A stretch of 64,000 nt of DNA from CAVPDG01 sp963702535 (GCA_963702535.1 CAVPDG010000015.1:62001-126000), one strand, 5' to 3'; numbered from the stretch's first letter, positions 48,853 to 58,871 are shown. Translations and numbers: made by a program. The notes: generated by a model from the letters alone, not told the origin.

Positions 48853-50122
48853 CCGCCAATCCCGCTGCTCTGAAGACCGACCGGCGCACGGTCGTCTCGA
48901 ATATCATCACCCTCTTCCTGGGGTCTGCCATTGCCCAGGGTCTGACCGCCCTGCTGCTCATCCTTACCGCCCGCCAGCTCGGTCCAGAAGCCTACGGGCA
49001 GTACGCCAGCTCGATGGCGCTGGCGACCTCCCTTTCCATCGTTTTCAGCCTGGGTCTCAACCTCTGGCTGCTGCGCGCCGGTGGGCGTGAGCCCTCGCTC
49101 ATCGGCAGCCTGCTCGGCTCCGTCCTTTCCGTCAAGATGCCCCTCGGTCTGGCATGGCTGCTCTTGATTTGGGTCATCGCCCCCCTCATAAAAACGGATA
49201 CCATGACCGCTGCCTTGATCGGCGTGGCAGCCTTGCTTGTCCTGGTCAACAACCTGTTCGATACCGTTCTGACCGCCTTCAAAGCCATCCTGCGCAATCG
49301 CATCAACACCACCCTGGATGTGGCTTCAGAGCTGGCTCAGTTCCTGCTCACCCTGCTCCTCATCCGCTCTGGCGCCAGATCAGGCGGCTGATTTTATCGA
49401 AGTTCGCGCCCTGGTCTTCGCCGTCGCCCTGCTCGCTGCTCTCGGCGTCGCCGGATACCTGCTCCAGATCAGACCCTCCCTGCGTACTGCCCGGCTCGCC
49501 TTGCGCCAATCGCCGCCCTACGCCGCCTCCGAGCTTCTTTCCTGGATGTTCATGCGCGTCGACCTGCTCATCATCGCCCTGCGCCTGGATAAATACTCCG
49601 CAGGTATTTACTCCTCCGCGGAGAGCATCCTGAACGCCTTGTTCCTTATCCCCAACACGGTCAGTTTCGTGATTGTCCCCGTTCTGAGCAGCCTGTTCAC
49701 TTCGGACGTCCCGCAGCGCCTGGCGCACCGCCTGGCGTTCGCTTGCTCGTCCTGGCGCTGATCGGGCTTGGGTTTGTTCCTGACTTCTCTTGCTCGGCGC
49801 ATCCCTGGTTACCCTCATCCTCGGTCCCGCGTACGCTGAGACAGGCGCCATCCTTCAGGTGCTGAGCGTCGTCATCCTCTTCCATTCGGTCAGCTATGGG
49901 CTGGGCGCCATCCTCGTCGCCACCAACCAGCAGGCGCCTCGCTCCGCCGTGCAGTTCGTTTCCGTTATAATCAACATCGTCCTCAACCTGCTGATCATCG
50001 ACCGCTTCGGGATTTATGGTGTGGCGGTGGTCTATACCATCACCGAGATCGTCTTGATCTGCGGCTACGGCTGGCTGGTGCTGCGCACCTGGCGCAGCCG
50101 GGTTGGACTATCCTTGCCTTAA
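48849..50122 (+). CDS. Wzx-like polysaccharide flippase, MOP superfamily (at least two frameshifts)
   Basis: A second MOP flippase: VVSNIITLFLGSAIAQGLTA and LLLILTARQLGPEAYGQYAS at the N terminus, ASELLSWMFMRVDLLIIALR in the middle and LGASLVTLILGPAYAETGAI plus the last helices at the C terminus. Frame changes occur near 49375 and 49765. The GTG at 48849 is a likely start because it overlaps the stop frame of the preceding GT4 gene. About 425 residues, twelve or more helices. It would export the lipid-linked glycan made by this cluster. Confidence 0.78.
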
Positions 50123-50134
50123 GGGATCTGGGCT

Positions 50135-51422
50135 ATGCCCGCCAACATCCTGCTTCTCAACGTCCACTCCTACTGCAACGCCGGTGACGCCGCCCTCACC
50201 GAGGTCGCACTGCAAGAGCTCCGCCGAAACTTCCCCGGCTGCAAACATCACCATCATGATCAACGACCCGCCCAGCTACCCTGGCGCAGAGCCGGTGGTC
50301 ATCTCCTTGACCCATTGGGTGAAGATGAGCCGCCACTGGCGCATTCTCCGCCTGGCAAAGGCGGTCTTCACCACCCTGGTTTACGTGCTCAGCTACCGGC
50401 GCTCCGGCAAGCCGCTGGATATGCCTCGGCTCTCCCGAGCTGACCGTCTCCCTTGCCGCCCTGGTCAGCTCCGACCTCGTAGTCTGCACGCCCGGCGGCT
50501 ACATTCGCAGCTCCGGTTTAGGCACCACGCTCTTCATGATCACCTGGATGATGTTCCTTGCCCTGCTGGCTGGCAAGCCCCTCTATTACCTGCCGCAGTC
50601 CTTCGGTCCGCTGAAGCGCCGCTGGGAGGTGTGGATCATCCGTAGCCTTCTCTCGCGCGCCCGCCTGGTCATGGCGCGCGAGCCGCTCTCTTACCAGAAC
50701 CTCCTGGATTGGGGCATCCCCGCCGAGCGTTGCCGCCTCTTCCCGGACCTGGCTTTTGCCTTCGATTCGGATCCCGCTGAGCAAGGTCGTCTCTGGCTGC
50801 GCCCATGGGCGTCGATCCCCAGGCGGACAGCCGTTCATGGGCGTGACGGTCATGAACTGGGGCGCGCAGAACCGCAGCTTCGCCGGGCAGCCGCAGTACG
50901 AGCGCGCCGTAGCCGCCGCCGCCCGCGATTTCGTCCGCCGCACGCAGGGCAAGGTCTTCTTGCTGCCGCAGTGCTGGGGTCCATCCACCATCGAAGATGA
51001 CCGCGTTCCCGCCCGCCGCGTGGCAAAGCTGCTCTCCGACCTGGGCGACGCGGTGATCCTGGTCGAGCACCCCCTGCCCCCAGCACGCCTGAAGAGCGTT
51101 TTCGGGCAGATGGACGTGTTCCTCGGCACGCGCATGCACTCCAACATCTTCAGCCTCTCGCAGAATGTCCCCCTCGTCGCCATCCAGTACAACCACAAGA
51201 CAGCCGGCATCGCCCGCATGGCGGGCATCGAGCAATGGGTCGTCGATATCAACCGCATCAATGATCAGGTATTGGTGAATAAGATGGACCGTCTCTGGGC
51301 TGAGCGCGAGCAGGTCCGCGGGCAGCTCAGCGTTATTATTCCCGAGCTGCAACTGAGAAGCCCTGGAGCCAGCCGCGCTCCTGGCAAGCGATTACGCTCT
51401 GCTCGTCCGCGGAGACGGCTGA
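50135..51422 (+). CDS. CsaB-like polysaccharide pyruvyl transferase (several frameshifts)
   Basis: N terminus ILLLNVHSYCNAGDAALTEV, then ANITIMINDPPSYPGAEPVV, CTPGGYIRSSGLGTTLFMIT, YYLPQSFGPLKRRWEVWIIR, MGVTVMNWGAQNRSFAGQPQ and FLGTRMHSNIFSLSQNVPLV. These are the conserved blocks of the WcaK/CsaB pyruvyl transferase family, including the GGxxR and RxHSxIF patterns. It adds ketal pyruvate from phosphoenolpyruvate to a sugar, giving the glycan negative charge. Frame changes lie near 50235, 50430, 50815 and 51355; the last restores LEPAALLASDYALLVRGDG and a TGA at 51420-51422 that overlaps the next ATG. Confidence 0.8.
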
Positions 51423-52628
51423 TGCCCGAGCGCCTGCGCGTCGCCCAGCTTGTCTATTCGCTGGATATCGAAGCCGGCGGTGGGGTCACGCGCACCGCCC
51501 TCGAGATGGTCAAAAAGCTCGATCCCGCCCGCTTCGACGCTCAGCCTGGTCAGCCTGGGCTATCCCGGTCCGCATCCCGAAACCGGTCTGGTCGCTGCCC
51601 TCCAGGCGCAGGGCATCCGGGTCTTCGAGCCGCCTGGCTGGGATGTGCGCCACCCCTACCGCAGCTTCTACCGCTCCCTGCTCGCCCTGCGCGGCGAGCT
51701 CATCCGCCGCCCGGTCGATCTGCTCCATAGCCACTCCGAGTTCAGCGATATCAGCGCCATCGCCTTGAGGCTTTTGGGCAATCCGGCGCTGCTCCTGCGC
51801 ACCGTGCATTACCCCTACAGGGACGAATGGAAGGGTCGCCCGCTACGCCGCTGGCTGCTGACCGGCATCCTCTACCCGCTGCTCTTCGCTGGAGAGGTGG
51901 CTGTCAACCAGGTCAATGCCGCCCGCCTGGACCGGCGCCTGGCCGCCCGCCTGCTCAAGCGCCGGGCGCGCTGCATCCATTCCGCCATCCAGCTCGAAAG
52001 GTTTGCCCAGCCTCGCCGCCCGGGAGTAGACATACGCCGCGAACTGGGCATTCCCCCAGACGCCTGCGTGGTTGGGACGGTCGGTCGCCTGGCGCAGCAG
52101 AAGGGTTACAGCGTTTTGCTCGCAGCCGCAGCCGAGGCTTTAGCACGCCGCCCCGCTTTGTTCTTTCTCGTCGTCGGCGATGGTCCGCAGGCGCAGGCGC
52201 TCAGGCAGGAGGCTGACCAGCTGGGTATCTCGTCCCGCGTGCTCTTCACAGGTGGGCGCACGGATGTCGAGGACCTGCTCGCGGGTATGGACCTGTTCGT
52301 CTCTTCTTCTTTGTGGGAGGGTCTGCCTGCCGTAGTCCTGGAGGCGATGGCGAGCGGCGTGCCGGTCATCGCCACGCGGATCCCCGGCACGCTGGAGGTG
52401 GTCACGCACGGCGTGGATGGCTGGCTCGTCCCGCCCGGCGAAGCTCAGCCGCTGGCAGAAGCCATCCTGCTGCTCTTAAGCGATCGCTCGCTGAGAGCAG
52501 CGCTGGTCGATCAAGGTCGCTTGCGCGTTCAGGATTTCTCGATGGATAGCCTGGTGAGCAGCTATGCAACCCTCTACCAGGAGCTCTGCTTACGGCGTTG
52601 GGGTGATAGTGGCAGGGGCAGCCGTTGA
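51422..52628 (+). CDS. GT4-family glycosyltransferase (one frameshift)
   Basis: About 400 residues. N terminus LRVAQLVYSLDIEAGGGVTR; frame change near 51537. Then HSHSEFSDISAIALRL, CIHSAIQLERFAQP, VVGTVGRLAQQKGYSVLLAA, FLVVGDGPQAQALRQEA and the EX7E motif in SSLWEGLPAVVLEAMASGVP. It is the best-conserved GT4 of the second cluster and its last gene. Its 3' end overlaps the tail of the minus-strand lipoprotein gene by 39 bases, an unusually long convergent overlap. Confidence 0.85.
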
Positions 52629-53075
52629 TCCTATCTCCAGGCTGGTCGCAATGGTGCCCACATCCAGCACTTCGCCCGCCTGGGTGCTCCAAACCTTCGG
52701 CTTGCCTTCCTCGGTTTGCACAATCTTGTACACGTCGAACACGTCGCCCACCACCACCACGTAGCCGATGGGCGGTATGTTCTCCATGATGAAGTAACCA
52801 TTGGCGTCGGTCGTCGCCCCGGGGCTGAAGTAGCTATCCAATACGTAGGCGCCATCATCACCGCTCCCGTAAACCTCTGCCAGACGGATGATCGTGTTTG
52901 CCAGCGGCGCCTGTGTGCCTTCATCCACCGCCCGCCCGATCACGGTCGCTTTGTCCTTCTCCGGCAGGTTGGGCGGCGTCACTTTGGGCGCTTCGGTCGT
53001 CGTTGTTGCCATGGAGCAGGCTGCCAGGAGTAAAGCCGGCAGCAAGGTGACCACTTTCAGGAATCTGTTCTTCAT
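52590..53075 (-). CDS. Small lipoprotein with a carboxypeptidase-regulatory-like domain
   Basis: 161 residues. Signal peptide FLKVVTLLPALLLAACS with lipobox LAAC. After a short Thr-rich linker comes a beta-sandwich of the carboxypeptidase regulatory/SpaA type (ATVIGRAVDEGTQAPLANTI; TTDANGYFIMENIPPIGYVV). Such domains bind or stabilise, and are not catalytic. The ATG at 53075 has GCGGAG upstream; an extension to 53117 would spoil the signal peptide. Function unknown. Confidence 0.8.
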   Translation of the reverse strand: MKNRFLKVVTLLPALLLAACSMATTTTEAPKVTPPNLPEKDKATVIGRAVDEGTQAPLANTIIRLAEVYGSGDDGAYVLDSYFSPGATTDANGYFIMENIPPIGYVVVVGDVFDVYKIVQTEEGKPKVWSTQAGEVLDVGTIATSLEIGSTAAPATITPTP

Positions 53076-53227
53076 CCGCGTTCTCCGCTTAGAGGATCGG
53101 CTCGATCTGCATGCCAATACTACCCGAGATGCGTGAAAATATCAATAACCCGCTTCTTGAGTTACTCAAATTAACCCATAAGCATTATTGAATTCCACCC
53201 CCCTTGCGCGTAGAATACGATTGCACG

Positions 53228-53233
53228 TTGACA
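53228..53233 (+). promoter_or_regulatory. Candidate -35 of the repeat-protein gene
   Basis: A perfect TTGACA, 41 bases before the ATG at 53274. No good -10 is seen at normal spacing; TATTTAAT lies 13 bases later. The rest of 53118-53227 shows no gene or clear signal. Confidence 0.3.
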
Positions 53234-53273
53234 ACGGCACGCAATCTATTTAATTCCAATCAGGAGGTCCCGC

Positions 53274-54706
53274 ATGAAAGTTCGTCTGATCACTGCAATC
53301 ACCATCCTGGCGCTGCTGCTCATGGCAACGCCCCCCTCTGGCGCGCTGGCTGGCGCCTATGAGACATCCTTCGTCACATCCATCACCTATCAGAACGCCG
53401 ACACGGCTGCCACCACCAACCTGCGCATCTATTTCTACGATTCGCCCTCCGACACCACCCCCATCGAGATCATCCGCCCCAACCTCAACGCCGGGGCGAG
53501 CACCTCGCTCTTCATCGGGGGTCTCTCGGAGATCAGCCCCGGCTTCCGCGGCACCGCTGTCCTGGCTTCGGATAAGCGCATGATCGCCACCCTGGTCCAG
53601 CTCCCGCAGAACTCGACCACGGTCAAGGTCCGCCCGCTCTCCAACGGCTTCGCCGCTGGCTCGGCCAACAGCCTGATCGCCAGCGTGCTCAAGAACCAGT
53701 TTACTGCGCAGCAGTACACCATCTTCTCCGTGCAGAACGCCGGCACCTCCGCCACCGACGTGGCGATCAAGTTCTACAACACCGCCAACCCGCCCGTCCT
53801 GGTGCACACCATCAACACCAACCTGCAGCCCGGCGCCGGCTACTTCGTCAATACCGGCGATGTCGCCGCCCTGGGCAGCGGCTTCAACGGCTCGGTCGTC
53901 ATCGAATCCACCGGCGGCTCGATCATCTCCTCCGCCATGGAGCTGGACTCCAACGGCGTCGGCGGCAAGGCGTTCGAGGGGCTTGGGGCGGGCGCAACCA
54001 CCTTCTACATGCCTTCCGCCTTGTGCAAATTCAGGGTATCTGGGCAAGCAACAGAACACCTTCTACGCCATCCAGAACACCAGCCTGACCACGCCCACCA
54101 CTGTGACGGTGACTTATACACCAGGTGGGTACACACAGACCAGCCCACAGCATCGGTCCCGGCGCCAAGTTCAGCTTCACCACCTGCAGCGCCTCGGGAA
54201 TACCACAGTCCAATTTCAATGGCTCCGCCGTCGTCACCAGCTCGGCGACGCCCATCATCGCCCTGGGTAAAGCCTCCGGCGGCGGGCTCTCCACCGCCTT
54301 CGTCGGCTTCACCAGCGGCTCAGCCAAGATCGGACTGCCTTACGTCCGCTGGTCCGAGACCCAGTTCACCACCGGCGCCCGCCAGCGCACCAACATCGCC
54401 ATCCAGAATGTCGGCGGTCGCGATCGGCGGCAATATCCTGGTCAAGTACATCGACCCCAACGGCACCGTGGTCGGCACGCATACCATCGCTGGTCTCGGC
54501 GCTGGTGCAGAAAGCCAGCTCCAATCCCACGATGGCGACCCCCACGCCTGCCTGAGTTCGGCTACTTCGGCTCGGTCACCGGCGGCGGCGTGGTCATCGA
54601 AGCCCCGGCTGGCAGCCAGCTCGTCGCCATCGCCCGTGTCACTTCCCAGGTCGTCGCTACCGGATTGCGCGCCTCCGAAGACTATAACGGCATGGCGATC
54701 CCATAA
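53274..54706 (+). CDS. Secreted protein with four related beta-rich repeats (several frameshifts)
   Basis: AGGAGG precedes the ATG. Signal peptide VRLITAITILALLLMATPPS. The mature part has about four repeats of roughly 110 residues, each with a line like FVTSITYQNADTAATTNLRI, YTIFSVQNAGTSATDVAIKF, NTFYAIQNTSLTTPTTVTVT and RTNIAIQNVGG, followed by a Val- or Ile-rich strand and FxGSxVxxS (FNGSVVIES, FNGSAVVTS). Frame changes near 54025, 54145, 54410 and 54535 break the second half. The stop is at 54706. It ends YNGMAIP and lacks the YLP-type C-terminal motif. I do not recognise the family; an extracellular matrix or adhesion protein is plausible. Confidence 0.65.
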
Positions 54707-54731
54707 GCCTGCACACCGTTTTGTTATCGAG

Positions 54732-54762
54732 CGAGGGAGATCAACCGATCTCCCTCGTTTTT
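54732..54762 (+). terminator. Rho-independent terminator after the repeat-protein gene
   Basis: CGAGGGAGATC (54732-54742) pairs with GATCTCCCTCG (54747-54757) around AACC, followed by five T. Confidence 0.9.
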
Positions 54763-54790
54763 GATCCCATCCTGAGGTCGCGTTTATAAT
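54761..54790 (+). promoter_or_regulatory. Promoter of the sulfotransferase gene, probably leaderless
   Basis: TTGATC (54761-54766), 18 bases, TATAAT (54785-54790). The ATG begins 7 bases after the -10, so transcription should start at the initiation codon. Confidence 0.6.
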
Positions 54791-54797
54791 AGCTGCC

Positions 54798-55613
54798 ATG
54801 GCAGCATCTTCCACCCAAAAGCTCATCGCCGGACAGCGCCGGCTACGCCGTGAGCTCGAGAAGCGCCTGCGCGGCTATTTCTCGGAAGCGGCTCTCTACG
54901 CTTCCTTCCCCTTCCAGCGCAAATCAGAGCCTGAGACGCGCTTTGTCATCTTCTGCTACCAGCGCACCGGCAGCACCTTGCTCGTGGACCTGCTCGCTTC
55001 CCACCCCCTCATCCGCTGCCAGGGCGAGCTGCTCCTCAACCGCCTCGCCAGCCCCCGGCGTTACCTCGCCTGCCAGGCAGCTATCACCTCCCGCCCGGCT
55101 TTCGGTTTCAAGCTCCAGCCCCATCACTTCACTTACCAGGGCATTCGAGACCCCGCGGAATTCGTCGCCTGGCTGGATCGTTCCGGCTACCGCATCCTCA
55201 AGCTCAGCCGCCAGCAACGTTCTTCCGCGCTGCCCTATCTCTTATATTACGCCGTCAGCACCGGCACGTTCCACCAGGTGGGCGGGACTGCTGGAGCAGG
55301 ACCCGTCAAGCTCGCCATCGATCCCCGCGAGCTGCTGTCCAGGATCGAGTGGATCGAGCAATCCGCTTCGCTGTTGGACCGTTATACCGCAGGCTTGCCC
55401 GGCCTGGAGCTGAATTATGAAGCAACACCTCATGCAGAGCGCCAACAGCAAGCCACCGTCGACCGCATCTGCGATTGGCTCGGTTTGCCCCACGCCCCGG
55501 TAGCTTCGAAATTCGTCAAGATGATGCCCCAGGATATCTCTCAGTTCATCCAGAACGCTGCCGAAATCGAAGCCTTTATTCGCCGAACAAAATATGCCGG
55601 GCTGTGGACTTAG
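54798..55613 (+). CDS. Stf0-like PAPS-dependent sulfotransferase
   Basis: 271 residues without frameshift. The 5'-phosphosulfate loop YQRTGSTLLVDLLASHP is near residue 54; FGFKLQPHHFTYQ and ILKLSRQQRSSALPYLLYYA follow, as in Stf0/trehalose sulfotransferases, and LELNYEATPHAERQQQATVD is near the C terminus. It transfers sulfate from PAPS to a hydroxyl, most likely of a glycan or glycolipid. It stands alone between a terminator and a convergent gene. A glycan from the nearby clusters is a possible acceptor, inferred only from distance. Confidence 0.82.
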   Translation: MAASSTQKLIAGQRRLRRELEKRLRGYFSEAALYASFPFQRKSEPETRFVIFCYQRTGSTLLVDLLASHPLIRCQGELLLNRLASPRRYLACQAAITSRPAFGFKLQPHHFTYQGIRDPAEFVAWLDRSGYRILKLSRQQRSSALPYLLYYAVSTGTFHQVGGTAGAGPVKLAIDPRELLSRIEWIEQSASLLDRYTAGLPGLELNYEATPHAERQQQATVDRICDWLGLPHAPVASKFVKMMPQDISQFIQNAAEIEAFIRRTKYAGLWT

Positions 55614-55658
55614 CAGACCACGCCCGTCTGCAATGCACAAGCAACTTCGAAGATCCAT

Positions 55659-57319
55659 TTATCGTTGCATGACCGGCAAATAGACGACGAACTGCGCCTC
55701 GTAAGCGCCCATATCGACGATGGGTGGGGTACCCAAACCCGTATCGGGTAACGAGGCCATGTCGATGAAACGCGGGTAACCTCCCAGGTCGGAGAGCACG
55801 CCGGACGGAACGGCGCTATTATCCCCGGCGTCGATGGCGGGGGAGGTGAGCTGCAGGCGCAGGTCGCCGTAGTCATCGTCCGCCGTGCCCCAATTTCCAT
55901 CCGCGCCGGGGGAGGGGCTGCGCCAGAATAATGGGTCCAGGTTGATATTGCCTGTCCCAGCATACCCGCCCTGGACGTCGCTGTAGGTGACAACCGGCGT
56001 GCTGGTAGAGTTATCGATCTGGTTTGCGACCGGCGTGTTGCCCCACACGATGGTGTTTGCCAGCGTGGGATTGCTGCCGTTATTGTACATCCCGCCGCCA
56101 CTATGTGCTGGCCGTGTTGCCGCTGAAGGTCACGTTTGCCAGCAGCGGGCTGCTGTTTTGGTTGTACATCCCGCCGCCGTTATCGGCCGCGTTGCTGCTG
56201 AAGGTTACGTTCGTCAGCGTGGGACTGCTGCCGCTGTTCAACATCCCTCCCCCATAATCTGCTGTGTTGCCGCTGAAGGTCACGCTCGCCAGCGTGGCGT
56301 TGCTGCCGTTGCCGTTATACATCCCACCGCCAACCATCGTCGCCGTGTTGCCGGTGAGCGTCACGCCCGCCAGCGTGGGGCTGCTATAATCGTTGCAGAT
56401 ACCACCGCCATAGGCGCCTGCAGTGTTGCCGGAGAAGCTCACGCTGGTCAGCGTGGGGCTGCTGTTGCCGCTGTTATACATCCCGCCGCCCCAATTCGTC
56501 GCCGCGTTGCCGCTGAAGGTCACGTATGCCAGCGTGGGGATGCTATGGTAGTTGGACATCCCGCCGCCAGCCATAGCTGTGTTACCGGAAAAGGTCACGT
56601 TTGCCAGCGATGGGATTGCTGCTGTCGTAGTTGTAAATCCCACCACCGATGGCAGTTGCCGTGTTCCCGCTGAAGGTCACATTGACCAGGGATGGGCTGC
56701 TGCTGTTATCGTTGAACATCCCGCCGCCATAGATCGCCGTGTTGCTGGAGAAAATCGCGTTGGCGATGCTCGGGCTGCCGCCATAGTTGTACATCCCACC
56801 GCCCCGATTATGCGGATCAGCGCCGTTGGCATTGCCACCGGCGACGGTGAATCCGTCCAAAAGTGCTGTCCTATCTCCCCCGCTGCCGGTGACCACATGG
56901 TAGCTATTGTCAGCGTTATTCCCTGCTGCGCCGATATCCCCGCTGAGGGTTGTGACCTGCGTCACCCAGTTGCGCTGCTCGCGGAGGCTCTCCGTGCCAT
57001 TAAAGCCGCCGTACAGGGAAACACCGCTCTTCAAAGTAAAAGTCGCCGTGCGGTCTGAGCCTGTGGTGGGTTTATAAGTCCCCGCCTGGACCCAGAGCTC
57101 GTCGCCGGGGACGGCGGCGCCAAGCGCAGTCTGTAGCTCGCAGGCGTTTACCCAGGAGGTGATGCAGCTTCCGTTGCCGCCTGGACTGACATACAGGATC
57201 TGATCAGCCGGGGATCGTGGCCCGTCTCTCCCTTCCTGAACAAATGCGCCGGGCAGGGAGATGAAGCCGTACTGGATGAGCAAGACGATGATGATGAGGC
57301 TGTAAAGGTACTTCATCAT
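55659..57319 (-). CDS. Secreted beta-helix (polymorphic outer membrane-like) repeat protein (two frameshifts)
   Basis: Signal peptide YLYSLIIIVLLIQYGFISLP, then YVSPGGNGSCITSWVNACEL, which opens a right-handed beta-helix. The centre is at least eight turns of the pattern SPTLxNVTFSGNTAxxxGGGMYN, with about 30-35 residues per turn. Frame changes are near 56615 and 56098. The end has LTSPAIDAGDNSAVPSG and DMGAYEAQF, standard for the choice-of-anchor type, and closes with VYLPVMQR, the shared C-terminal motif. AAGAGAAG precedes the ATG. An adhesin or surface structural role is likely. Confidence 0.8.
56101..56760 (-). repeat. Tandem repeats of the beta-helix gene
   Basis: Imperfect units of about 90-105 bases share the minus-strand phrase encoding NVTFSGNTA and GGGMYN. 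These repeats are prone to recombination and assembly error. Confidence 0.7.
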
Positions 57320-57369
57320 GATAGCTTCTCTTTCCAGGCGTTAACCTGACTTTGTGTTCGTAATTCTCT

Positions 57370-57388
57370 TCCGCGCAGGATCTGCGCG
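57370..57388. promoter_or_regulatory. Perfect inverted repeat in the leader of the beta-helix gene
   Basis: CCGCGCAG (57370-57377), GAT, CTGCGCGG (57381-57388). It lies 51 bases before the ATG at 57319. It may be an mRNA hairpin or an operator. The remaining gap 57320-57465 shows no gene. Confidence 0.45.
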
Positions 57389-57465
57389 GCAATGTTATCC
57401 AGTAAGTGTGGGCAGGGCTCTTCCAACCCTTTATCCCATTACGATTTTCCTGGATAGCAGTCCCA

Positions 57466-58829
57466 TTACTTGGTAATCAGCGGGATCGAGATGGTGAACA
57501 TGGCTTTATATGCCAGGTTGTTATCCAGCGCTACGCCGCCGGCTTCCCCGCCCAGGGCGAAGAGCGACGTCCCCAGGCTGACCAATCCCAATCCCGCCCC
57601 CAGGTTTTCAGGCGGCGCTTCCAGCGCTTGCCACTCGCTGCTCTGCGGGAAGAAAGCCAGCGCCGGGAACTGCAGCGTTTCACCTGAACCGCCCATCACG
57701 TAGATCGTATCCGCCACGCTCGCCGCGCCCATCGCCGCCCGTCCCTCCGGCATAGGCACGCCCTCGCTCCAGGCTTTTTCCCCCTGCGCCAGCCGGTCCG
57801 GCGCAAAGACCTCGTTGGTTGCCAGCGCCCCCTCTCCGCCCGCCCCTCCCAGCACGTAGATCTCACGCCCCGCCACGGCTGCCGCGGCGTAGGCGCGCTG
57901 CGTCGGCATCTCCGGCAGCGCTTCCCAGGCATCCAAGGTCGGGTCGTAGCGGTAGGCGCTGCCCAGCGTCTCCTCGCCGTCCTTGCCGCCGAACACGTAC
58001 AGCTTGCCCTCGAAGGTCGCCAGGGCATAGGCGCTCAGCGGGCGCGGCAGGGACGGCGCCCGCTAGCCAGGCATCCAGCCGCGGGTCGTAGATCTCCAGC
58101 ACGTCCGTGCTCGCACCGGACAGCCGTCCGCCCGCCAGGGATGTAGATCCGCCCGCCCAGCACCGCCGCCTGGATATCGCTGACCGGCGTTGGCTTTTCC
58201 GCCAGGTCCGTCCAGGCTTTTCCGGCCGGGTCGTAGCGCTGCACCAGGTTGCTGACGCCTTCCCCCGTCTCGCCGCCGATGGCGTAGATCATGCCTTCAT
58301 AGACTGCGCCAGCCAATCCCGAGCGTGGCGCCGGCAGGGGTGGGTTAGCTTGCCACAGCGGCTCGGCTGTCACTACCGGCGCTGGCGTTGGCGTCCTATT
58401 TTGCCCGACCAGCCGCAGCGTGCCTGCCCCAAGCGCCGCCAGGAGCAGGATGCCCAGCCCCAGGGTAAGGTATAACCAGCCGCGGTTGCCGATCCTGGGC
58501 TGCGCCTCCGCCGCGCCCTGGGAGGCGAGCGGGTTGGCTGCATCCCTCTGCTGCGCTGCACCCGGCACGAATCCGTGCTTGACCGCGTACATCGCCGCTT
58601 CGGTGCGTGATGCAGCCCCGATCTTGGCGAAGATGTTGCGCAGGTGCACCTTCACCGTATTGGCGCTGATCGTCAGGCGCTGGGCGATCTCCTTGTTGCT
58701 CGCCCCCGTCGCCACCAGGCGCAGGATCTCCTGCTCGCGCTCGCTTAGCTCGTTGCTCTCAGGCATGGCTCCGCTTGGAAACCCTGCGCTCCTCTGCTCC
58801 ATGAGTCGTTCAGGCAGTGTGAAACCCAT
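57466..58829 (-). CDS. LuxR-type HTH membrane regulator with extracytoplasmic Kelch propeller (about three frameshifts)
   Basis: An N-terminal LuxR/GerE DNA-binding domain: NELSEREQEILRLVATGASN, KEIAQRLTISANTVKVHLRN. One helix (WLYLTLGLGILLLAALGAGT) follows, then Kelch repeats (MIYAIGGETGEGVSNLVQRY; IYVLGGAGGEG; IYVMGGSGETLQ; SLFALGGEAGG). Frame changes fall near 58125, 58065 and 58010. The end ISIPLITK is the shared C-terminal motif. The layout, HTH inside and sensor outside, is that of ToxR/CadC-type one-component membrane regulators. The start may be 58829 or the ATG at 58766 (AGCGGAG upstream). A 29-base palindrome covers the upstream start. Confidence 0.8.
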
Positions 58830-58850
58830 TTTCTGCCAGAAAACGGGTTT
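58822..58850. promoter_or_regulatory. 29-base near-perfect palindrome at the start of the HTH-Kelch gene
   Basis: AAACCC, one mismatch, TTTTCTG (58822-58835), a central C, then CAGAAAA, mismatch, GGGTTT (58837-58850). It spans the ATG at 58829 and lies just downstream of a TATAAT (58866-58871, minus). A symmetric site of this size fits a dimeric LuxR-type protein, so autoregulation is likely; an RNA hairpin is the alternative. Confidence 0.65.
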
Positions 58851-58865
58851 CTCCGCCTGGAATGA

Positions 58866-58871
58866 ATTATA
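58866..58871 (-). promoter_or_regulatory. Candidate -10 of the HTH-Kelch gene
   Basis: A perfect TATAAT 36 bases before the ATG at 58829. The -35 region is poor. Its start point would lie just before the palindrome. Confidence 0.4.

Noticed and set aside
43810..51400. Programmed frameshifting or true pseudogenes as explanation of the many breaks
   Set aside because: Breaks occur in unrelated genes, in both directions, without slippery motifs, and conserved motifs continue across them. Read errors explain this better, though raw reads are needed to be sure.
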